Origin: Siderastrea siderea
Taxonomy: Eukaryota > Cnidaria > Anthozoa > Scleractinia > Rhizangiidae
Assembly (NCBI GenBank): GCA_964030785.1
Contig: OZ034971.1
Span: 41,394,304 to 41,458,303 of the forward strand
Reading direction: 5' to 3'
DNA: 64,000 bases
Made by a program: the position numbers and the translations under genes. The number at the start of each line of letters is the position of its first letter. Within the stretch, counting starts at the first letter, position 1. Shown here piece by piece: positions 9,173-20,340 of this stretch. A model generated the notes under the pieces. It was not told the origin of the DNA and did no database searches. It saw only the letters and a program-made list of their open reading frames with translations.

Positions 9173-9553
9173 CTAAAAGCCAAATCCGCCGGGCCAATCG
9201 TCATCATGAGAGCATATCTTTAATAAAGGTATAATCTCAATCGGAAGATTAAACAACAGTTTATGTTCAATTCCTCGCTCAAAACAGGGATAACAAAGCC
9301 CTTCCCAGCGGCAGTCCATATAATCTAAACATATAATTATAAGCACAATTTGCTGTCTTTTATAACAGAAAGGTTGTTTTAATAACTCATTGTGCACTTC
9401 TTTCAAACTAAAAGCCACTCGCTCTCTCAGTTTTATATCGAGGTAATGTTTGTAAATTATCTCACGTAGCTCAGGTGGAAGGCCTTGTATGGCTTCGGTA
9501 ACCTGACACTTGTTTGATTGCAGAACATCGGAGGAATATCTTGCGGCCGCCAT
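9173..9553 (-). CDS. F-box-like small protein, copy 2 of a tandem pair
   Basis: 126 residues starting 'MAAARYSSDVLQSNKC'. It shares 'VTEAIQGLPPELREIIYKHY', 'VHNELLKQPFCYKR' and a Cys-x2-Cys segment ('LCYPCFERG') with copy 1, in the same strand and 110 bases apart, so the pair arose by tandem duplication and then diverged. 'TATATAAACC' lies about 10 bases before the ATG. It is the rightmost recognisable gene of the viral element. The function is unknown. Confidence 0.5.
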   Translation of the reverse strand: MAAARYSSDVLQSNKCQVTEAIQGLPPELREIIYKHYLDIKLRERVAFSLKEVHNELLKQPFCYKRQQIVLIIICLDYMDCRWEGLCYPCFERGIEHKLLFNLPIEIIPLLKICSHDDDWPGGFGF

Positions 9554-9729
9554 TTTGGTTTATATACTTGTGATTATATTCGTTCAATAGAAAAAAAATT
9601 CTGGGCCACTTTGTATATATTCCTGTGCAAACATTTCTTTTATATATAATATTTTTCTGTGGCACATCCTCTTCACTGGTCCGCTTAGTCACGCGCTTCG
9701 TTTTTTTTTTTTTTTTATACTGTTTGCGT

Positions 9730-9870
9730 ACACATGAAAGATGAGGTATTCTGGGACTGAAATTTAAATAAGCGGTTTATACCAAAACGAGGTGAGCTTG
9801 GGAGCCGAGTTTCAGTGAAAAAACCGCTTATTTGAATTTCTGGCCCAGAACCCTCATCTTCCATGTGTGT
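9730..9870. repeat. Foldback repeat with ~49 bp arms
   Basis: Arms 9730-9778 and 9821-9870 are near-perfect inverted copies ('ACACATGAAAGATGAGG' against 'CCCTCATCTTCCATGTGTGT'), separated by ~42 bases. It sits directly left of the TTAA-flanked 6.4 kb element and might be a separate small insertion, or the end of the viral element region. Confidence 0.75.
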
Positions 9871-11040
9871 CATAGCGCTTAAGAGGCAATGTCCACTAAG
9901 ACCGAGCGAAATCGAAAATATGTGGCACATGATGAAAAATCAAAATTCTCCGTTTTTCGCCCAGAGATACCTTATGGTAGCTCTAGAAACGTGGTGGCAT
10001 TTTTTGTTGAGAAACTATTTTTAAACCTCCAAAAAATTTAAAAACCGTTACCACACTACGTGTCTCTACAAACACCCCGAATAAACGCGAATCATACCTT
10101 CTCGTAAACTTCGCTCTGTTTAATTCGCGTCATGGAACAATCCTGTTTTGAGCTTATAAATTTGCTGTTGAAGAGTTTACAAGTAATTTGAGTCAAATTA
10201 TTCTTTTGTGGATCAATTTTCAAGGTCATGGCAGGCTGCTGAAAACCACTAAAATTCGCTTGCTTTGAATTCTCAATTTGGCACAGTTTTTCAAGAGAAA
10301 GTTTCCCTCCCCGGTAAAACACCGAATCACTTGAAATTCAGAATTCTTGAAAGAGGAAATGCCGTTCTTAAACCAGGTTTAAAAATTAGTTTCGGGCTCT
10401 TTATCAGCGCCGAGTACAAACGCTCTCAAAATCCCGATAATTACAACATTAACACGTCAACGATTGGCACATACCTACGACCAAATAACCGAAAATGTGG
10501 ACATTTCTTCTATTTTGGTCGGTATTCGGTTGTAATCCACAGCAGAAAGGTAATGTCTAGCTCACCTGAATATGGTATTGTCTAAATATCAGGTTCTGTG
10601 CGTACTCTTTCATAATAACCATCTTGGCGTCCGGGGTCAACAACATCACTGAAGCATCGCGTATTGGCAATCAACCCAAATGACTTATTTCCATCCCGCC
10701 TCCTTTTGTTAAAATGAAGAACCTTCAGGAATAAAATGATTTTGCCTTATTTGAACTTCAAAAGAGTTTTCTCCTATAAGACGTCTTTTCTTGATCTGCA
10801 TTCGTTGTAAAATTTCGAAACGATAATTCCTTGCCGAAAGCTTACAAGCCTGTTTAGTTTGAGTCACGCAACAAAATGTCACGCACTTTATTTTACCTGA
10901 CGTCGGGTTTGACTTGGAGGGGGAAATGCACAGGAAACAAAACAAAACAAAAAAAACAACAAGCAAGCAAGCAAAAAAAAAACAAACAAAAAAAAACAAA
11001 GCAATGAGAACTTTGAAAACCTGTGGACCCAAGGACCGAT

Positions 11041-11477
11041 TACGGTCAACTGCCGCTTATAAGCCCTGGGCTTATACAACTTTGTAAGGGTTTTGGGTGG
11101 GCTTATAAACGGAGGGGCTTATATCTGGGGGGGGCTTCTAAGTTTCGAAATGAGCCACAGCAGTGTTGATCGAAATACGTTTTTAATTTACCAGTTTTCA
11201 ATTAACCTTTGAAACGTCACAATAAATCGAATTCGTTTCAATTTTAATTTAACAACAAAATCAAAACTGTAACAACACGAACGTAACCGGAACGCAGCAA
11301 AACAGAAGCTCAGAGTTCATCTTCGCAGTGTTCTGTGAGAGTGCTTAATATTAAGGAAACAGGGAAAACTAGAGGGCGACTTATATCCGGTGGAGCTTAT
11401 ACCGGATGTATTTTTTTGTTTACAGGTAGATGGGTCTATAACTGGGAGGTTGGGCTTATAAGTGGCAGTTAACGGTA
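11041..11477. repeat. MITE-like insertion with 'CTTATAAG' inverted ends
   Basis: The left end 'TACGGTCAACTGCCGCTTA' and right end (reverse) 'TACCGTTAACTGCCACTTA' are inverted copies of ~26 bases. The interior repeats 'GGGCTTATA' several times. No ORF of note. Confidence 0.6.
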
Positions 11478-11839
11478 TTTATGTATTTATCAGTATCATT
11501 AGAGGCAGTGAAGCCTTGCCAAAACCTTGCCTGTTGCTAGGGCTTTGAAAAAGAAATTGTTATTAGGTCTCTATGCATTGGTCTTCAAAAATTGTTCAAG
11601 ACAGGAGTAAGAAGTAAAAATGTATGTTGAGTTTACTCAAGACCAGGGGGTGTGGCCAGGGGTGCCGTAACCGTCCTTTTCGTTCTTTATAAGCTTATGA
11701 AACCATTTTATGGCAAACCTAGCGGATTACAATTTTATACATGAAAATCAAAATTAAGTTGAGTTTGAAACTCAACTCATGTTGAGACTCATCATGACAA
11801 GGAGTCCTAATGTTTAGGGGTCTTTGTCGCTTTCCACCT

Positions 11840-12010
11840 GATCTTCTGAGCAGTGCGGGTGACGAAGGTGGAGAACCATCCTTGTGACGAATGGCTAACG
11901 CTCGAAACGTCAGCTTTCAATCTCTTCACGGTGGCTCAATTTACCTTATCAACTCAGTTGATAAATACAAAGTTTTGTGTTTCGCTTCCCCACCGATGCA
12001 GCACCACAGT
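11840..12010 (+). mobile_element. Penelope-like element 3' remnant with degraded hammerhead core
   Basis: The segment 'GCTAACGCTCGAAACGTCAG' (11893-11912) followed by 'TTATCAACTCAGTTGATAAA' is the kind of tail found at Penelope-like element ends. It keeps 'GAAACGTC' but the first core box reads GTGACGA instead of CTGANGA. No coding part is left. Confidence 0.45.
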
Positions 12011-12837
12011 TTCTCTAGAAACTAACCCCCTTTTTTGTCAAGAGACAGTTGGTTGTGCGATTTTTCTGCGTCTTCTCACGGCTGAGGAGAACGAGCTCGG
12101 TTTCGCTTAGAGCACTGCTATGGACGGTAGACTATCAGATGACAGGGCCTTAGATTTCAGCGCAGTTATTGGTCTTATAGGTCCCACGCCATATGCCCTT
12201 CATACACGGACGGATTCTTTCTTTAGAAAACTGTATATTCACACCATCGATCTTCCAAGTGGTAACTAAACGGCTTGCAATGGACGCGCACCGGATGACA
12301 CTTAAGGATGGTTCTCCACCGGGATCTTGATATCGTGTCCGGAGTTTAGGAGGACAAATGTATCCGACTTAGTCTCCACCAGCGTTGCGGTCGCAAGCTC
12401 CCTTCCTTCCATGGGGAGGGAAGGGAGCCAAGAGTTTGAACACCACGCCCAGCTCTGCTCCTAGTACTCCTGCGCAAACTATGGTAGCCCTGCAGGCCCT
12501 ACAGTGGTAGCAGCCAGCGCTGTCTTGCCGGAAGCTGACTGTCTTCAGGGCTGGTATGGTAGTGTTAATCTGCTTAAAGTGCCTATGAAGTGAAAATTGT
12601 TTTTGTTTAGTTATAATATTTACCTTTCGAAAAACATAATTCCAAAATTTCAAACGTCTAGCTTTAAAACTAACGATTTTACAAGCGCTCAAAGTTTGTA
12701 ATTTTCCCCTAAAAAATGGTCAGGGGATTGGGTCGAGTTTAATCCAAAAATACCGGGCCGTGACGTCACTTGGGTGCCTCGCATTTGTTTACGCATTCAA
12801 AGTTTCTAGTAATCAAGGAGTGTTTTCAGTACGAAAG

Positions 12838-12993
12838 ATGTCGAGCGATACAGAAATGAGCGACATTTCGGAAATATCTAGCAGCCCCGAAGACGATGAA
12901 ACCGGTGAGGGAGAGGAAGAAGACGTCGAGGTAATTTACAGCCAAATTAGGCCTTACCAAGAGAACGAATGGATTGAGGAAGAAATGGAATGA
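12838..12993 (+). CDS. Short acidic exon inside the TTAA element
   Basis: 51 codons from ATG 12838 ('MSSDTEMSDISEISSSPEDD') ending TGA at 12991. It is strongly acidic (Glu/Asp) with 'SQIRPYQENEWIEEE' near the end. A 5' exon of a longer acidic protein is possible; such starts are seen next to Cys-rich P2X7-C-like domains in transposon-derived proteins, but no such domain follows here. Divergent from the THAP exon. Confidence 0.35.
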   Translation: MSSDTEMSDISEISSSPEDDETGEGEEEDVEVIYSQIRPYQENEWIEEEME

Positions 12994-13187
12994 GAAGCAA
13001 CCAAAACATTCAGAGTATTCTCAAACAATGACAGAGCCACAATTAGACCTTGAAATGAAACCGAGACATTAGCAAAGCAGAAACAAAACGATGTAGTAAA
13101 GGTTTGATCTAGCTAACGAACGCGGGTAATTTCAATAATTTCCAACAGGTTTTACAAACACATGAAATATGCAAAAATCTGACGTAC

Positions 13188-13571
13188 CTGTCGTTTGCTT
13201 CGCGCACTCAATTCTTGTGGAACAGGGGGAACTACAGAATCTCTCGTTGGTACAGCGTCCTTCTTAAGGAACGCTTTCATCTTCAGACCCTGAGCTTCCA
13301 TGCTGCTAAGAATCGATGGGCTTCGCACATAGCACGAGTCTTCAAAGTGTGCCGAACAGAGCGATGTATATTTCGAGGAAGGATCTTTGAAATCGTGTCT
13401 GTGTCTACGGACAAACTGGACCCATTAAGCCCTCACAGCCGGATCAGAAGGGAAGCCATACATTCTTATACCAGGTGTAAACGTAGTATTTTGACAACTT
13501 TGCTGGTTAGGGGCACCAGCAACGCAATATCGCCCACGCGGTTTTCTCTTTGATTTCTTTACGTCCGCCAT
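13188..13571 (-). pseudogene. THAP zinc-finger exon with one in-frame stop
   Basis: From ATG 13571 the minus strand encodes a THAP-type DNA-binding domain: the first Cys pair in 'YCVAGAPNQQSC', then 'GIRMYGFPSDPAVRA', a TAA at 13425-13427 where a conserved basic residue is expected next to 'WVQFV', and, still in the same frame, the second pair in 'SLCSAHFE'. The exon ends at 13188 with a splice donor 'CAG|GTACGTC'. So it is a first exon of a transposase whose other exons are gone, inactivated by one nonsense codon. Confidence 0.72.
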
Positions 13572-16500
13572 AGTAAGATCTGACTGAGGCACCCAAATGA
13601 CGTCAGAGCTTATAATCACGTGGTATTTTGACCGCGCGATTCAAATGACCATTTTTGAGGGAAAAATTGCAAACTTTGAGCGCTTGTAAAATCGTTAGTT
13701 TTAAAGCTAGACGTTTCAAACTTTGGAATCCTGTTTTTCGAATGGTAAATATTATAACTAAATAAAAACAATTTTCACTTCATAGGCACTTTAATGACCT
13801 CTGCCATCACAGCGAGGAATGCACAAAAGTGGGTATGAGAAAAAAGTGTACTTACCAGAGCCCACTGGACGGAAGACACCGATGTGTTGCAAAATAGCTT
13901 TGGACTCCGACTTGCCATTTCCACGGTCTGCTTTTCTCACTTTCCCGTTCGAGGCATACTTAGACAGCCCTGGTAGAACTCAACATGACCAACGTTGATT
14001 AGTTCCCTCTGCGCTATTCCCAGACAAGAGCGATGGGCTGGGCAAATGGTCCATGTTAAGAATACTAATTAAAAATACTTTTGCGCGTGATAAAAGAAAA
14101 TCAACGAAGCTCAACTTCTGAGTGGATATCGCTGATTCCAACACTGCAAGTGTGACCCGAAAAGTCTTTTTTCCAACTGGAACAGCAACTGCTTGTTCAT
14201 ATCGCTTGTAAGAGGCGCAAACGCCTGCAGCTAGTTTCTGAAAAGAATAAGTGACCTCTATTCGCAGCCAAGGGAGATAATGGTTTGATTGGCTATTGTA
14301 CTCGGTGACAGGGATCCTGTCTGCGAGAACTCCAAAGAACCTATCCTTTTACAATGGTGCGATATAGAGGAAGCGCTCTACAACTGCTGCGTGTTAAATC
14401 TGGCGTTTTCCTTTTTTTTCTTTTTTTTTTAACGAAAATTATCAGTTTTTGAACATTTACTCAAAGCCGATCCGCACTTAAGACATTTTGCCTAGTTTCC
14501 AATAATGCCGCACCTGAAATTCTCACACGCCTGATTTCCAACAAGAAAATTATTTCAGCAAATGGCAGCTTCTCGAGGCGCCTTCTTCGACGCAACACTG
14601 GTGGCTTGCAAGTAATATTGAAATCCTTCACCGTGAAATTAATTAGACTTGAAAAGTCGAACTCTTGAAATTTGCTATTTTAGACTATTGGAAGCTAATA
14701 CTTTCTGCTTCTAGTGAACACGTGACAATTTTTTCCTCTCGCCAGAGCGTCACAAAATGTACATCTATGTAATCGGCAACTTCCTTTTCACAGGTCAGAA
14801 TTGCGTAGTGAATAGTCCCGTCATATGTAGTATCACTCTATTTTACTAGTCGAAAGATATTTCAGGCATAACTTCGGCGGTGTAACATGACACCAAACAG
14901 GAGGACGGAATGTAAGTAAACAAACACAGTTGTAGCCAAGTGCTACGCATTGAAAACTTACGATTATAGAGAAAAGTGAACTTCAAATTTTCAGGAAACT
15001 TGTAAAAAACAAATGGATGCCTTCTTTGTTAACCTTCGATATGCTTTAGTTTAAATCCTGGAAAAAAATTCAGCTATCTCTGCGGTTTGTTTTTACATTG
15101 AGGCAGTCCGGCATCTGGGATGAAAACGGGAAAGGATCATTCCGGTCGAGTTGCTGAAACAAACGCCATCACTATTTACATCGCCTTCTATCTTGTGTAA
15201 TTTTTTTCATAGCTTAAGTTATTTCAGACGTCCTAATCTTTCGATTTTTTTCCCATTTTTGCAATCCATCACCAAAACCTATCCTGTGACTTGACCAGAA
15301 CCCGTTGCGTGACAGACAAATTTAGTTAAATCAGACCATAATAACAGTGCGGTTTCTGAGATGAATGTTGAGATCACTGCAAAGTTATTTAGTTTCTTGA
15401 GGGAATTAACACTGGGAGATTTTAAAAATTCATTTGCCATTCGTTAAGGGATGCGAATGTGTTGGCGGAGTCTTTATTCATTAGTTGAAAGTCAATCTGG
15501 AGATACCAGGAGATAACGGTCGATTCCACGCGTCAAGATGGCCCTTGGACAGTACACCTAAAACTTGACAAAACCTGACATTTAGACAAAATCTTATTCA
15601 AGGTAAGCTAGATATGACCTTTATCCTGTACTTTTCATCCAAATACCAAAGGACCCAAGGAAAAAATTCCAAGTTTTCGGCTATTCGGTCGGAGGCACGC
15701 GCCTATTGTTTGTACTGGTTGACAGGTTAATGTAAGTTGTGATTATCAGGATTTTGAGAGCGTTTGTACTCGGCGCTGATAAAAAGCCCGAAACTAATTT
15801 TTAAACCTGATTTTAGAATGGTATTTCGTCTTTCAAGAATTCTGAATTTCAAGTGATTTGGTGTTTTACCGGGGAGGAAAACTTTCTCTTGAAAAACTGT
15901 GCCAAATTGAGAATTCAAAGCAAGCGAATTTTAGTGATTTTCAGCGGCTCGCCATGACCTTGAAAATTAATTCACAGATCTAAAACAGGACTCAACTACT
16001 TCCTACACACTTTATAAGCAAACTTCCATGCTTCAAATGGGGGTTTTCTGGGGTGCAAATCAAACAGAGCGAAGTTTACGAGAAGGTATGATACACGTTT
16101 ATTTCGCGTGTTTACAGGACACGTGTGGCGTAAACATGTTAAATTTTTTTTTCGGGCTTAAAAAAAAAATTTCAAGAAAAAAATTCCACCACGTTTCTTA
16201 GATTGCTATAGGGTATCCGTGGAAAATTTATGAGGGAATTTTATTTTTCATCATGTGCCGCCACTCGCTCGATGTTAGTGGACATCCCCTCTTAATGCTT
16301 AAATTTCTATTTCTGCACAGTTTCTTCAAACAGTTTTGACTTGTGTTAGACGACGCTGTTGGTGATGCTTGTTGGTGACGTTGTTGGAATTTCTGCTTAA
16401 TTTAAACTTGCTGGCAAGTGATTTTTCTCGTCCATTTTTCTCGCCGGGTTGCTCACGAGGAAAAAACTTTCAGCTCACTTTGTTGTTGAGTGTTCATTGA

Positions 16501-16590
16501 CCATATTTGGTCGCAGCAGGTATATGAGCTGATAGCCGTTGAGCCAATCAAAATGCTAGAAATCCAATATACCTAGTCCAGTTTTTAATA

Positions 16591-16690
16591 ATGCTGGATA
16601 TCTGTCATGTACGGATGACAGATATTGAGGGCTTCCTGACCATATATGGGCATAGTGACAATTTGTTGAATAACAATGATGCATATGTGA
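16591..16690. repeat. Dispersed repeat also at 52083-52190 (inverted)
   Basis: It contains the palindrome 'GGATATCTGTCAT...ATGACAGATATT' and 'CCATATATGGGCATAGTGAC', followed by 'TTTGTTGAATAA'. The same order occurs in reverse at 52083-52190. Confidence 0.7.
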
Positions 16691-16794
16691 CTGGTGAAAA
16701 GAAAGAAAACGATAATTACGAATACCCAGTTTCTGCTTTTTAATTTGCTTCGTCGTACAACAATATGGCAGAATCCGTGATCCAAACCCCTCGG

Positions 16795-17275
16795 CAAAAC
16801 ATCTGGAAGACTTCAGTAACACTTGACTGTACCCTGTCAATCTTGCAGTGCTTGGATTTATGTAAATGTTTGCAAGGATTAATTAGCATTTTTTAACGCA
16901 TCATTTTTGCCTTGTTGAAAAATGCAACAAAATGACCCTCCGGCCGGGTAACCTAAAGTTTATTGGCCCTTTTCTTACGCACTAAGAATGTTCGAGCCTA
17001 AATCTGTCATGCTGCTTAGTTTTCTTTTAGTTCCGTTGTGAAATGTGAATGCCCGATGAAGAGGAAAACTAAATGGCTTCCCGAAGGGGACTTCTAGGAA
17101 ACCAAAGGGAAAGGATCATGAACCTAAATAATGCCATATTAAAGGATACTTCCCCAAGTCAAATGCAAAATTTTAACCAAATCTGTGATGTAGAGTGGCA
17201 GCACTTACTGCACGGTTTTGCAATTGGTTTTCTCATGGACCGCCTCCAGCAAGTCCTTGTTTATGAAATTTGACA
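16795..17275 (+). repeat. Direct repeat pair, left copy
   Basis: Shares many blocks in the same order with 19050-19440, for example 'CTTGACTGTACCCT', 'TAACGCATCATTTTTGCC', 'AATGCCATATTAAA'. The short ORF across it (17073-17273) is not conserved as protein in the second copy. 16300-16590 next to it shows nothing recognisable. Confidence 0.65.
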
Positions 17276-17449
17276 CAGTTTGACTGGCAGGATTTTCATA
17301 ATTAGGCAAATTTTACTCTTTTTAATGAAAAACTGTGACTTTCTTTCTTTTCTTGACTTATGTCACACTTTGTGACATACTTTGCCTGAAAAAAACTATT
17401 TAATGGACTACTTGATGATTTGTGTAATGAGCTCGACTGCTTAATCCTG

Positions 17450-18860
17450 TTTTTTGATGGCATACAAAATGGCGGATATCGCACTCAATACTCGCTAAGC
17501 ACTGTGGGGTGGCTACGATTCTTTGTGGTGGCTATTAAACTTGCCAAGTTAGCTTCTGATCCAAGTATATTTAGATAGGCTACTCTGACAGTGGAAATCC
17601 AGTAAGGACTCGTTTACCCTAATGACTTTTTTGTTCCGTTCTTCAACACATAGCCCATATGAACACATAGCCCATGGAAATTTCAGAGAAAGAGGGATTT
17701 GAAACCACAACAGATCCCAAAACGTATAACACAGGTTACCTCTCACGGACCGGCGTTTCAAAGTTTACTCGTGATGCAGAGAGCTGGTCATTCAACGCGA
17801 ATTAACGAAAAACATGTTAAAGGAGCTGTGTCACGAAATTTAGCCAAATTCAGCCACTAGGATCTGGCCACCAATTTAAGGCAAACATAAAAATAACCGC
17901 TTAAAACATTGACGGAAGGTTTAAATAACACAGAAATACAAAAGAAGGCACGGATGGGCCAAACTGAACAAAGATTAACACGGATTGCCCTTGTTTTTTT
18001 TTTAACTGTTAGGCTGAACAGTTTTTTGAAAAAAAGGTTAGGCTGAAACTGTTAGGCTGAACCTGTTTTGTTTGCAAATTTTTAAATTTACAAACAAAAG
18101 TTTTAAATTTTTACATTTACAAACAAAAGTTTTAAATTTTTGTATTTAAAAATATACGCTGGGGATACATATTTGCTTGTCACGAAGCTTTGATTTTGTC
18201 ATTTGCAAGTAATTTTGAACGTTAAGTTCAATAGCAAGTAAGGGCGAGTAATCGGAAAATACCAAACAAATTGGACTGGACTGCTGTAACGCAGCCCGTT
18301 TAAGATAATTAGAAAATTGTCGATCAAAAAAAAAAACCTTTACACGTAGACTACATGCGAGCGATTTTTTGGCTGTTCCAAAAAGAATAGTTAGAATAGT
18401 TGGTATTAGTAATTTTGAATAAAGTATTCTAGTCGTGAGATAACAACTACATGCGAAATCGTATAACTTGCGCACTACTTTGTCTCGTCTCCCCATATGG
18501 AAAAGATTCAACTGAAATAAGTGATTTCCACTAAAGGACGGTCTTCCACGCAGCCATTATTTGAGTTGTCACGCGCACAGTTGCGTGACGACTCAAATAA
18601 AGGACGTAGGAGGCTATATAAATGTGCAGAAATAGAAAATAGACAAGAGAAACGAGCTTTCATTCGTGCATGCAAGCAGAACATTTGCGATACATGTCAT
18701 GCACTTGTTATAAAGTTAAAGTTTTGTGTTTTGATTTTGGTTCCAATGTCGTCATTTTGTGTTTTGATTTTGGTTCCAGTGTCGTCATTTTAATTACCTT
18801 TGACAGTAAAGATTATGATGAGGCCTAGCTAGTTCAACTCAAACTGCTGCATCTCAGCTA
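17450..18860 (-). repeat. Dispersed repeat unit, copy D (inverted)
   Basis: Read on the minus strand it matches the second half of the unit found at 35910-38110 and 46740-48600: 'AGATGCAG.AGTTTGAGT', 'GGAACCAAA.TCAAAACACA', 'TATCGCAAATGTTCTGCTTG', 'TTCAGTTGAATCTTTTCC' and 'ATTGAGTGCGATATCCG'. It holds AT-rich local repeats at 18000-18140. Non-coding. Confidence 0.65.
18557..18600. repeat. Hairpin with 18 bp arms
   Basis: 'TTATTTGAGTTGTCACGC' (18557-18574) and its inverted copy with one difference (18583-18600), with an 8-base loop. Confidence 0.85.
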
Positions 18861-19049
18861 TTTAAAATTACGAAAGAATTTCACAGAAATAGAAACACCG
18901 GAAACCAGTTAAGTCTATTTTTCAATCAAGTATAAAGATAGGAAACTCTTCAAAGCTTTCGATCGCCGGCCGTGATCAACTTCCGTCGTCAACTTTAGTA
19001 AACTTGCATTGATGAGCTCAATGTGAAGAAATGGTTTGCAAAACCAAGA

Positions 19050-19440
19050 TATCTGGAAGACTTCAGCAAAACTTGACTGTACCCTTTCAATCTTGCAATA
19101 CTTGGATTTGTGTAAATGTTTGCGAGGATTAATTTAGCATTTTTTTTAACGCATCATTTTTGCCCTGTTTTGCCTTGTTTAAAAAGCAAAAAATGACCCT
19201 CGGCAATCTGTCATGCTGGTTAGTTGTCTTTTAGTTTCGTTGCCAAATGTCAATGCCTGATGAAGAGGGAAAATAAATGGCTTCCGGAGAGGCACTCCCA
19301 GGAAACACAAGGGAAAGGATCTTCAACCAAAATAATGCCATATTAAAAGATAATTCCCAAGTCAATTGCAAATTTTAGCCAAATCCATGATGTGGCGGGA
19401 GTGGTAGCACCAATTAAACAAGGTAGTTTCTAAACTTGAA
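19050..19440 (+). repeat. Direct repeat pair, right copy
   Basis: Same blocks as 16795-17275, with small deletions. The bases up to 19970 contain one copy (19618-19780) of another dispersed sequence also present at 35150-35300 and 54500-54640 ('GTATTTAACTAAGAT', 'CAAACGGTTTCCT'-like), and no gene. Confidence 0.65.
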
Positions 19441-19972
19441 ACTTTGCTTAAAGTTAAACAGCAGCTTTGTAGAATGTGTGATTCACGTTTTAACAAATGA
19501 CTTTCTTCGTAGGTTTCCAGAAGAGCAACTTAGGAGATTTTTAGCGTGCAAATGAGATTATATGATGCAGTCCACAGAGTCGCTTATATGCCTTTAGTAC
19601 GAGTTTGTTTTATTGCGACTGGAAAATTCGTGTATTTAACTAAGATTAAATTTTTATCCGCAGGTTGTATGTGCGACATTTTTAAAGAAAATACAGGCTA
19701 TTAATTGAAACGGTTTCCTCTGTCCTGGCTGAAAAAATTGTGGAATGTTCCTGCCTTATCTAGCATATATCGCAGCATATGATACATCACGGCTAAAATG
19801 GACTTGAGTATGTTCTTTTAAAATCAAGGTTGCACGAAGAGTTTATGATAAGGGAAAGTTGAATGCTTGCTGATGCGCCCAAATTATTTCATATTACTAA
19901 GAAACTGTATGGAAATAAAACCATCGGAAACGAATGAAGACTGCCTTTAACAAACAATAAACCAATAAGTGT

Positions 19973-20196
19973 AAAACCAAACATTATGTCAAAGCATAAT
20001 GTTATTTATGTTGATACATTGCGCCTATTGTACTCTTCATACATGTTTGCTCTTCCGATTCTGGATTCCCATGTCAGATAACAGCCAATCATAACATCGG
20101 TCGCGGTCGCGCCCGGGTATAAATTCCTCATCATTCTGGCGTTAATTCCCTCTTTCTTTTGCCATCACAGCGTTTACATCTCTGGGAAAAACTCTT
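19973..20196 (+). repeat. Ngaro split direct repeat A1
   Basis: 224 bases beginning 'AAAACCAAACATTATGTC', repeated as A2. It includes the TATA box and the transcript start region. Local palindrome 'ACATTATG...CATAATGT' near the start. Confidence 0.9.
20118..20123 (+). promoter_or_regulatory. TATA box of the Ngaro element
   Basis: 'GGGTATAAATTCC' within A1, about 220 bases before the SGNH ATG, in a GC-rich setting ('GGTCGCGGTCGCGCCC'). Confidence 0.6.
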
Positions 20197-20340
20197 CAGG
20201 CAAGTCAGTGTAGTCTAACTAGAGTTATCTTCGGGTAACCTGTATTCCTTTTTCCTTGGCCTGTTTCTGAGCTATTTTAGCGCTAAGGGGTGCATGTGAT
20301 CCTCGGCTATTTGGTTCCCTTTTATATTATTTCTGTGCAC

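Larger units (their letters stand above)
12578..13790. mobile_element. 1.2 kb TTAA-flanked element (Kolobok-like) with THAP exon
   Basis: Perfectly delimited: the ends 'AGTGCCTATGAAGTGAAAA' face each other, with TTAA at 12574-12577 and 13791-13794. The terminal inverted repeats are 145 bases long (12578-12722 and 13646-13790) and highly similar. Inside are two divergent short coding exons, a THAP exon on the minus strand and an acidic exon on the plus strand. The Kolobok superfamily has TTAA duplications and THAP-containing transposases, which fits. The element lacks a catalytic domain, so it is an internally deleted copy. Confidence 0.75.
9883..16291. mobile_element. 6.4 kb TTAA-flanked DNA transposon with long terminal inverted repeats
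   Basis: The outer ends read 'GAGGCAATGTCCACTAAG' (left) and, on the other strand, 'GAGGGGATGTCCACTAAC' (right), each bordered by TTAA (9879-9882 and 16292-16295). The inverted homology runs about 0.6 kb inward (left to ~10505, right from ~15665). No transposase is seen inside, so it is non-autonomous or its core has been replaced. TTAA duplication points to piggyBac- or Kolobok-type transposases. Inside are an AT-rich A/C repeat (~10935-11003), a small MITE (11041), a Penelope tail remnant (~11840), a TTAA element with THAP exon (12578), and no recognisable genes in 13800-15660. Confidence 0.72.

Noticed and set aside
1..9700. Terminal inverted repeats, polymerase B and integrase of the Polinton-like element
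   Set aside because: None could be found in the window; the left end is cut and no convincing right terminus is visible.
10265..10585. ORF of 106 codons with a matching ORF on the other strand at 15727-15918
   Set aside because: The similarity comes from the inverted termini of the 6.4 kb element; no domain, and the frame ends differ between arms.
11884..11911. Hammerhead ribozyme in the Penelope remnant
   Set aside because: The first core box is GTGACGA and no stem I is found; recorded only as a degraded tail.
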